Shown here piece after piece: positions 7,566 to 12,001 of a stretch of 12,001 bases of DNA. The translations under genes and the position numbers were made by a program. This stretch comes from Pseudomonadota bacterium (GTDB lineage Bacteria > Bdellovibrionota > Bacteriovoracia > Bacteriovoracales > Bacteriovoracaceae), in assembly GCA_023432655.1 (NCBI GenBank), contig JAEYUK010000017.1, forward strand, positions 1-12,001, in the 5' to 3' direction. Positions within the stretch are counted from its first letter, which is position 1; the number at the start of each line of letters is the position of its first letter. The notes beneath the pieces were generated by a model. It was not told the DNA's origin, did no database searches, and was given only the letters and a program-made list of their open reading frames with translations.

Positions 7566-7615
7566 GTGTCATCCAAAAGTTTCTTTTTATCTCATTCATT
7601 GATAACATAAAAGTC

Positions 7616-8137
7616 ATGAAATTTTATCTTTTAATCACCTCTCTTCTTCTTTTAAGTGGCTGTGCTAGCTACGAGAAATTTCGACAGGTGACTGAAGAAC
7701 TGGAAATCCCTACTCGTATTTACCGAGCGGATTATAACCAAACTTGGCAAGCGGTCATTCAAGTCATGCGCAAGTTTGACATCGCACAACAAAACCAGGA
7801 AGCCGGTTTCATAAAAACACGCTGGATGGATAATACTCTGGAAGTCAATTTCACCGACTCTTTCGGCTCCTCGGATGCGGTAAAAGCTGCGAAATTTAAA
7901 TTAGTCGTTAACGTGGTTAAAGGCTACCGAACTGGTCGGGAAGTCACTAAGGTCACTATTTATAAGCGCCAGCTTATTGAACAAGACTTCCTTCAAGGTT
8001 GGAAAGAAACTCCCACCGATGGTATTGCTGAAAAAACACTTCTCTATCGAATTGAACGTCTCATTGCTACCGACAATAAGCTCAAAGAAATTGATCGCGC
8101 TCGGGAAAAAGAACAGTTAGAAAGCTCTGGCTTTTAG
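7616..8137 (+). CDS. Small outer-membrane-type lipoprotein of unknown function
   Basis: A 173-residue protein beginning with a lipoprotein signal peptide. The lipobox is LSGC with the acylated cysteine at residue 16; alanine at +2 and the absence of a +2 aspartate predict outer-membrane sorting. The mature part has IPTRIYRADYNQTWQAVIQVM, then a glycine and tryptophan pattern (AGFIKTRWMDN) and beta-rich segments. This loosely resembles the helix-grip domains of BamC/NlpB-like lipoproteins, but the match is too weak to assign a role. The C-terminus is charged and helical (KEIDRAREKEQ). Start: ATG at 7616 gives a textbook signal peptide, although its Shine-Dalgarno is weak. The last 4 bases overlap the stop of the convergent HEAT-repeat gene. 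Confidence 0.85.
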   Translation: MKFYLLITSLLLLSGCASYEKFRQVTEELEIPTRIYRADYNQTWQAVIQVMRKFDIAQQNQEAGFIKTRWMDNTLEVNFTDSFGSSDAVKAAKFKLVVNVVKGYRTGREVTKVTIYKRQLIEQDFLQGWKETPTDGIAEKTLLYRIERLIATDNKLKEIDRAREKEQLESSGF

Positions 8138-8940
8138 ATCTTAGCTTTTTCGTTCAAGGCCACAGTCGACCAGAATTTTCTTCTTTGTTCAACGGATTTC
8201 GGAGAAACCTTACCCGTGATTTTTTCCAGAGAGTAATCCAGATCCTCAATCAAATCCTGGTATTTGGCCTTCTGAATAAGTTTGGCCAGAGGTCTTCCTG
8301 CTTCAACATATTTCACATCACCCAAAGTTCTAATAACACTTTTTACGATGGAAGTACGTTTAAGAGACCCCTTCTCCCCAGTGTAATTAGTCTGATCATA
8401 CATCATGTTCCAGACTTCAGGGCCTAGGGCGGTAATTTTAAGTTGTGAAATATTATCGAGTGCCTGAACTCGAACAATTAATGATGGATCTTTGAGGGCC
8501 TTGGCATAAACCGCATGGTAGTCGTTTTGCTTTAATCCCAGTAGGGCCTTAAGAGAAGCCACTCTCATCATCCAATGGGGATGATCAACAAATTTAGCAA
8601 TGAAAGGAGCTGACTTTTTCCCCATCACTTGGGCGAGAAGCATTGTTGCGTGCCAACGGTTTTGTTCCGGGAAGCGCCCATCTTTCATGACTTTAATAAG
8701 AACCGGAACAGCTTTTTGCTTATGTTTAAAAGTGTGACGTTTAAGCATCGCCTGAAGACCCGGTGTGCGGGCATCCATCGCAAACATATTCTCTAAACGT
8801 TCAAGTGTTACGGCGTCTTCTTTCTTTAAGGGAATATTTTTTCCTGCCGGATCTTTTAAAAGCTGAATCTTCTTCTCAACCGCACCAAAAGATAAGGTTG
8901 AAATTCCCAGTAAACAGATTAAAGAAATAAATTTCATCAT
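8134..8940 (-). CDS. Exported HEAT-repeat protein
   Basis: A 268-residue protein of unknown function. Residues 1-19 form a Sec signal peptide (MMKFISLICLLG, then STLSFG) with likely cleavage before AVEKK, so it is probably periplasmic. Paired amphipathic helices from about residue 70 to 175 have HEAT-repeat character, for example AVPVLIKVMKD, HWMMRVASLKALLGL and PSLIVRVQALDNISQL. Such repeats make protein-binding solenoids; no catalytic motif is visible. The first ATG overlaps the stop of the upstream coiled-coil gene as TAATG, so translation is probably coupled and the two products may act together. A second ATG immediately follows and could also be used. No strong Shine-Dalgarno precedes it beyond a GGGG. 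Confidence 0.82.
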   Translation of the reverse strand: MMKFISLICLLGISTLSFGAVEKKIQLLKDPAGKNIPLKKEDAVTLERLENMFAMDARTPGLQAMLKRHTFKHKQKAVPVLIKVMKDGRFPEQNRWHATMLLAQVMGKKSAPFIAKFVDHPHWMMRVASLKALLGLKQNDYHAVYAKALKDPSLIVRVQALDNISQLKITALGPEVWNMMYDQTNYTGEKGSLKRTSIVKSVIRTLGDVKYVEAGRPLAKLIQKAKYQDLIEDLDYSLEKITGKVSPKSVEQRRKFWSTVALNEKAKI

Positions 8941-9923
8941 TACCCCAGCATCTTTTCAAATTCAGAGAGAAGATCTTCCGATGTTTTTTCTGATGTAGAT
9001 TTATCGTCTTTAGGCTCTTCATTCATTTCATTCATGGCGGCCAGCATATCGGCTTCTGAAGTATCCTCTTCATCTGGAGAAGAAAGAAACTCTTCCAATG
9101 CTTTATTATCATCAGTACTTGAATCAGTTTGACCAAGATCTTCCAGAAGATCCGATACATCGGCCTGAGTAAGTATGTTATCAGGATCAATCGCTTTAGG
9201 AGCAGGTGCTGGTGATGCTTCCGCTGCCGGAACACTTCCGCCCTGGGCCGCAAGAGAGCGTTTCAGCTGCTCATTTTCTTGTTGAAGACGTTTTAAATTC
9301 GCTAGATCATCCGAAATAATTTCAAACTCACGTAAGCGGTCACGATACTCATCTCTTTCTTTCGTAAGAGTGGCCATCTCCTGCTTGAGGGCCGGATCAG
9401 ACATGATGTTATCAGACGAAGATTCAGAAGAATTTGCAAGTAAAGCCTCAAGTTCCTTGATCCTCATTTCCGCAGTACTTAAATTACCTTTGGTCTTGTG
9501 AAGAGTTCCTTCAATTTCTTTTTGGGCATTTTGAGCGGAAGCAAGTTGAGCTTCCAAAGAAGCAATCCTCGCTTTCTTTTCATTGATCTCTTCTAACAGG
9601 GCCGTGGAGGGTGCCCCATTAATGGCAAGATTCTCACCACCAGTTAAATTTGTTAATGGCATTACAGAAGGGACACTTCCATTAAGATCCATTCCGCCAC
9701 CGCGAAAAAGTGATGATTTCAAAGCTGTAGAATTTTGAATGATGGAATCCAAATAAGTCTTAACGACGTTAGCCGGAATAGCGTGCTTTAAATTGTGATA
9801 CTTTCTACGATTAGAAAACCAAAGCCATAAAAAAAGTGTGGATAAGATGACCAGAAAACCAAACTGGATAACCAATAATTCGGGGCCAAATTTATCCAAA
9901 TAATTAATAACAGTATCGAACAC
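8940..9923 (-). CDS. Single-pass membrane protein with coiled coil and acidic tail
   Basis: A 327-residue protein that I do not recognise. One transmembrane helix spans residues 16-36 and is followed by NRRK, predicting N-out, C-in topology with most of the protein cytoplasmic. Coiled-coil regions lie at about 109-162 and 180-226, with heptad leucines and alternating charge. An alanine/proline linker (231-243) leads to an acidic tail rich in D, E and S. The tail holds ILTQADVSDLL (250-260), similar to the LSQxEIDxLL peptide at the N-terminus of FliM, plus further acidic leucine motifs to the C-terminus (DLLSEFEKML). The start is GTG at 9923-9921, supported by a strong GGAGG (9932-9928) 4 bases upstream; a nearby ATG at 9934 is out of frame. 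A near-consensus promoter lies just upstream. It is coupled to the HEAT-repeat gene. A scaffold or polarity role is only a guess. Confidence 0.8.
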   Translation of the reverse strand: MFDTVINYLDKFGPELLVIQFGFLVILSTLFLWLWFSNRRKYHNLKHAIPANVVKTYLDSIIQNSTALKSSLFRGGGMDLNGSVPSVMPLTNLTGGENLAINGAPSTALLEEINEKKARIASLEAQLASAQNAQKEIEGTLHKTKGNLSTAEMRIKELEALLANSSESSSDNIMSDPALKQEMATLTKERDEYRDRLREFEIISDDLANLKRLQQENEQLKRSLAAQGGSVPAAEASPAPAPKAIDPDNILTQADVSDLLEDLGQTDSSTDDNKALEEFLSSPDEEDTSEADMLAAMNEMNEEPKDDKSTSEKTSEDLLSEFEKMLG

Positions 9924-9964
9924 AACCCCTCCATGGATCCGGGTTCTTAACGAGTTTCATTCTA

Positions 9965-9993
9965 ATTATCTAACCCATCAGAATTTCTGTCAA
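9965..9993 (-). promoter_or_regulatory. Near-consensus sigma70 promoter for the coiled-coil/HEAT operon
   Basis: Read leftward, TTGACA (9993-9988) and GATAAT (9970-9965) are separated by exactly 17 bp. Transcription should start near 9958, giving a leader of about 35 nt that contains the GGAGG Shine-Dalgarno. A small palindrome, CAGAA-A-TTCTG on the minus strand (9989-9979), overlaps the -35 edge and spacer and could be an operator, though its arms are only 5 bp. Confidence 0.7.
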
Positions 9994-10006
9994 AGCAAAG
10001 AAATTA

Positions 10007-10855
10007 TTACTTCTTCAGGATATCCAAAAGTGGCTTATATAAGGCCGGGTTAGCAGCAAGAACAGAAGGTTCAAAAGGATCAAACTCTTCGCCCTTGATA
10101 CTGGAGATTTTTACTCCGGCTTCCTGGCAAATAAGTGCTCCAGCTCCCATATCCCAGGGCTGGAGACGGTATTCCCAGTAGGCGTCGAGCATACCGGCCG
10201 CCACATAACTTAATTCCAAAGCGGCACTTCCCAAACGTCTCATCGCCCGAACTTCGGGGAAACTTTTTAAAAGATCTTTTTCCACTCGTTTGCCTGTGAG
10301 ATTGGCCGACAAAAGCGATTCATTAAAAACTTTCTTTTTCCGGGTGGCCTTGAGTCTAATTCTGACTTCCTTATCCCCGATCATACGAACGAGGTAGGCC
10401 CCCTTGCCTTTAATCGCATAAAATAATTCACAGCTAACAGGATTATAAACAACTCCTACTTGAGGCTTATTCCCTTTAGCGAGAGCAAGGCTTACGGCAA
10501 AGAATGGCAATCGGTTATAGAAATTATTTGTTCCATCCAGAGGATCAATAAGCCACTGATATTCGCCGCCTTTAACTCCTTCCATTTTTAGATCTTTGGA
10601 AAAGGCGTCTTCCTCTGAAAGGATCTTGTGATCAGGATAATGTTTTCTGATTTCTTTCATCACATAATTTTCTGAAAGGAGATCAGCTTCAGTTGCCAGA
10701 CCGGATTTACCTTTATCCAAAAGCTTCAAGGGCTTTTCATATGACTTGATCAAATGTTTGTTAAGGATATTCCCGCACTCAAATGACCAGTCGATCATCT
10801 GTTCAAGAACTATATCCAGATTAATGGAGGTCGTTTTCATCTTTGTTTTTTTCAT
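10007..10855 (-). CDS. Inositol monophosphatase family protein
   Basis: A 282-residue Mg2+-dependent sugar-phosphatase fold. Numbering from the 10855 start, the metal-binding motifs are SEED with E81 and E82, WLIDPLDGTNNF with D104 and D107 (101-112), and WDMGAGALICQEAG with D235 (234-246). The RRLGSAALELSYVAAG segment (206-221) is also typical. Family members hydrolyse inositol phosphates, 3'-phosphoadenosine 5'-phosphate, fructose bisphosphate or histidinol phosphate; the substrate cannot be told here. The gene overlaps the end of yacG by 35 bp if it starts at 10855, or by 20 bp if it starts at the second ATG (10840). Neither start has a clear Shine-Dalgarno, so translational coupling to yacG is likely. 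It is the last gene of the three-gene leftward operon. Confidence 0.9.
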   Translation of the reverse strand: MKKTKMKTTSINLDIVLEQMIDWSFECGNILNKHLIKSYEKPLKLLDKGKSGLATEADLLSENYVMKEIRKHYPDHKILSEEDAFSKDLKMEGVKGGEYQWLIDPLDGTNNFYNRLPFFAVSLALAKGNKPQVGVVYNPVSCELFYAIKGKGAYLVRMIGDKEVRIRLKATRKKKVFNESLLSANLTGKRVEKDLLKSFPEVRAMRRLGSAALELSYVAAGMLDAYWEYRLQPWDMGAGALICQEAGVKISSIKGEEFDPFEPSVLAANPALYKPLLDILKK

Positions 10856-11042
10856 GCACCAACTGCTCTATAGATTGAATGTCTTCGGGAGATAACCTTT
10901 GTGCCGGTACTGAATAAGATTCGCTCATCCATTGGCCCAGATCTATCAAACGGCATCTCTCACAACAAAAAGGTCTGAATTCAGAACTATAATAATTAAA
11001 TTTTTTATGACACTGAGGACATTTGACTTCAAGCTTTTTCAT
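10821..11042 (-). CDS. yacG: DNA gyrase inhibitor YacG
   Basis: A 73-residue zinc protein, close to the usual length. It has the family's C-x2-C pair (C8, C11) and the FRPFC-x3-C pair (C26, C30), followed by RLIDLGQWMSESYSVP, which is nearly the family consensus. An extra cysteine (C27) follows the third ligand. In E. coli YacG binds the GyrB C-terminal region and blocks DNA binding by gyrase; this role is known for the family and inferred here. Its ATG overlaps the aminotransferase stop as ATGA (4 bp), and its end overlaps the phosphatase gene, so all three are probably translated from one message. Confidence 0.93.
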   Translation of the reverse strand: MKKLEVKCPQCHKKFNYYSSEFRPFCCERCRLIDLGQWMSESYSVPAQRLSPEDIQSIEQLVHEKNKDENDLH

Positions 11043-11836
11043 TCAAGAACCTTGCTTTTCATAAATCTAAACTTATCAAAGAATTCTTCATTATACGTTA
11101 TTTCATAGTCGTTGATGCGGTCTACTAAAAACAACCCCTTCACTGAATTTGAGCAAAAAACCCCATCAGCTTTAAGAAGCTGCTCCAGTGATATTTCACT
11201 TTCAACTATATCTGAGAAATATAAGGAGGCGGTTTCGATAACTTTTTTTCTCATAACACCATCAAGAACCTGGGGCCCCAATGGCGGTGTATAAATCCGG
11301 TTATTATGTACGATGAAAACATTGGCGATAGAAGTTTCAAAAACTGTATTTTGAGGAGAAAGAAAAAGCAAATCATCCTCATCTTCCTGGAGATAAATTT
11401 TCTGGGCAAGAATGATTTCCAAATAACTGCCAGCTTTTAGAAAAGAAGGCCACCATTTGGGTCTGACCATTGCAGGACACGTGCGGAGTTTATAAGCTCT
11501 CCCCTCACTCACCGGTTCAGGAACTCTCGAAGAATAATGGAGCTTCAGGTCTAAAGAAGAGATCAAAACGGATTTCAAAGAAGGTCTTGTCTGATCTCGA
11601 TAAACAGTCAGGCGGATGACTTTATTTCCAGTCTCTGCCTGAAGAAGGTTTTCAAGGCGATTTTTAAACAAGGCAACCCACTCATTTTGATCGGCAAAGG
11701 GGCCGTAGACGAACTCAACCCCCTTCCTCAGGCGATTAAAGTGTTGATTCCAATCACAAAGCTGCCCATCTACCATTCGCATTGTGGTAAATACTGACTC
11801 ACCATACATGAAGGCCCGATTCGTATTTTCCGGCAT
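11039..11836 (-). CDS. Class IV aminotransferase (PabC/IlvE/Dat fold), specificity uncertain
   Basis: A 265-residue PLP enzyme. Family signatures are FMYGESVFTTMR near the N-terminus (9-20), RLRKG (35-39), the likely PLP-binding lysine K134 in SFLKAGSYLE, E167 in TVFETSIANVFIV (the glutamate that contacts the pyridine nitrogen), and GVMRKKVIE. The SNSVKGLFLVDRI block near the C-terminus and the short length favour aminodeoxychorismate lyase (folate pathway) over branched-chain aminotransferase. The divergent KARI-like neighbour would instead fit amino-acid metabolism, so specificity stays open. Start: ATG at 11836-11834 follows a good AAGGGG (11847-11842) with 5-base spacing. It is the first gene of the leftward operon with yacG and the phosphatase gene. 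Confidence 0.85.
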   Translation of the reverse strand: MPENTNRAFMYGESVFTTMRMVDGQLCDWNQHFNRLRKGVEFVYGPFADQNEWVALFKNRLENLLQAETGNKVIRLTVYRDQTRPSLKSVLISSLDLKLHYSSRVPEPVSEGRAYKLRTCPAMVRPKWWPSFLKAGSYLEIILAQKIYLQEDEDDLLFLSPQNTVFETSIANVFIVHNNRIYTPPLGPQVLDGVMRKKVIETASLYFSDIVESEISLEQLLKADGVFCSNSVKGLFLVDRINDYEITYNEEFFDKFRFMKSKVLE

Positions 11837-11911
11837 CTAAACCCCTTAAAACTTGGCCACTTTCACCCTCTCATGATAGCTTTGTTCAGGAGATTCAAAC
11901 TAGTATTTTTT

Positions 11912-12001
11912 ATGATGCAACTAACAATCATTGGATTCGGAAATCAAGCCCGTGCCTGGTCACAGAATCTACAAGATTCAGGGTTCCCTGTTCGCGTGGC
12001 C
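11912..12001 (+). CDS. Rossmann-fold protein resembling ketol-acid reductoisomerase, partial
   Basis: Only the first 30 codons are inside the window. They read MMQLTIIGFGNQARAW, then SQNLQDSGFPVRVA. This resembles the NADP-binding start of acetohydroxy acid isomeroreductase, whose consensus is close to GYGSQG, then HALNLxDSG. That enzyme catalyses the second step of valine, leucine and isoleucine synthesis. With so little sequence another NAD(P)-dependent dehydrogenase cannot be excluded. ATG at 11912 or 11915 fits the fold. An in-frame ATG at 11873 would add 13 residues; AGGAG (11888-11892) is rather far (19 bases) from 11912. The gene diverges from the aminotransferase operon across 75 bp. 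Confidence 0.55.
   Translation, partial: MMQLTIIGFGNQARAWSQNLQDSGFPVRVA

Noticed and set aside
7566..7615. Promoters in the 50-bp gap between kdsD and the lipoprotein gene
   Set aside because: GATAAC and other AT-rich hexamers are present, but no pair has acceptable spacing on either strand.
11873..11898. Leftward promoter TTGAAT/TATCAT for the aminotransferase operon
   Set aside because: The two hexamers are only 14 bp apart and neither is strong, so no promoter is annotated there.
11873..11911. Earlier in-frame ATG for the KARI-like gene
   Set aside because: It would add 13 residues before the beta strand that normally begins the Rossmann fold. It is kept only as an alternative, because the Shine-Dalgarno spacing for 11912 is not ideal.

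Overview
The window looks like a chromosomal segment of a Gram-negative bacterium of moderate to low GC. Kdo biosynthesis (KdsD), lipoprotein N-acylation (Lnt) and a lipobox lipoprotein show an outer membrane. The gene mix (exported S8 protease, HEAT-repeat exported protein, single-pass coiled-coil protein, very tight packing) resembles Bdellovibrionota such as Bacteriovorax or Peredibacter. That placement is an impression, not a demonstrated assignment. I see no tRNA, rRNA, CRISPR array, insertion sequence or phage gene, and no gene-free stretch longer than about 170 bases.

Left region (1-3809): a divergent pair around an 83-bp intergenic region. Leftward is a PEP-synthase/PPDK-type ATP-grasp enzyme cut by the window edge. 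Rightward is an unusual fusion of an ANL adenylate-forming ligase (somewhat OleC-like) to a UbiA-like polytopic membrane domain. This is the most unusual content and may be part of an uncharacterised lipid, isoprenoid or small-molecule pathway.

Centre (3810-8137): a secreted subtilisin-like protease gene behind a promoter region rich in inverted repeats, followed 21 bp later by lnt. Convergent to lnt, and overlapping it at the 3' end, is kdsD. Divergent from kdsD is a small outer-membrane-type lipoprotein.

Right-centre (8134-9970): a leftward two-gene unit, a membrane-anchored coiled-coil protein and a HEAT-repeat exported protein. They are coupled through a TAATG stop/start overlap and have a near-consensus sigma70 promoter (TTGACA, 17 bp, GATAAT). 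The coiled-coil protein's tail carries a FliM-like short motif.

Right (10007-12001): a compact leftward operon of class IV aminotransferase, YacG (gyrase inhibitor) and inositol-monophosphatase-family protein, with overlapping reading frames. Divergent from it begins a gene whose N-terminus resembles ketol-acid reductoisomerase, cut by the right edge.
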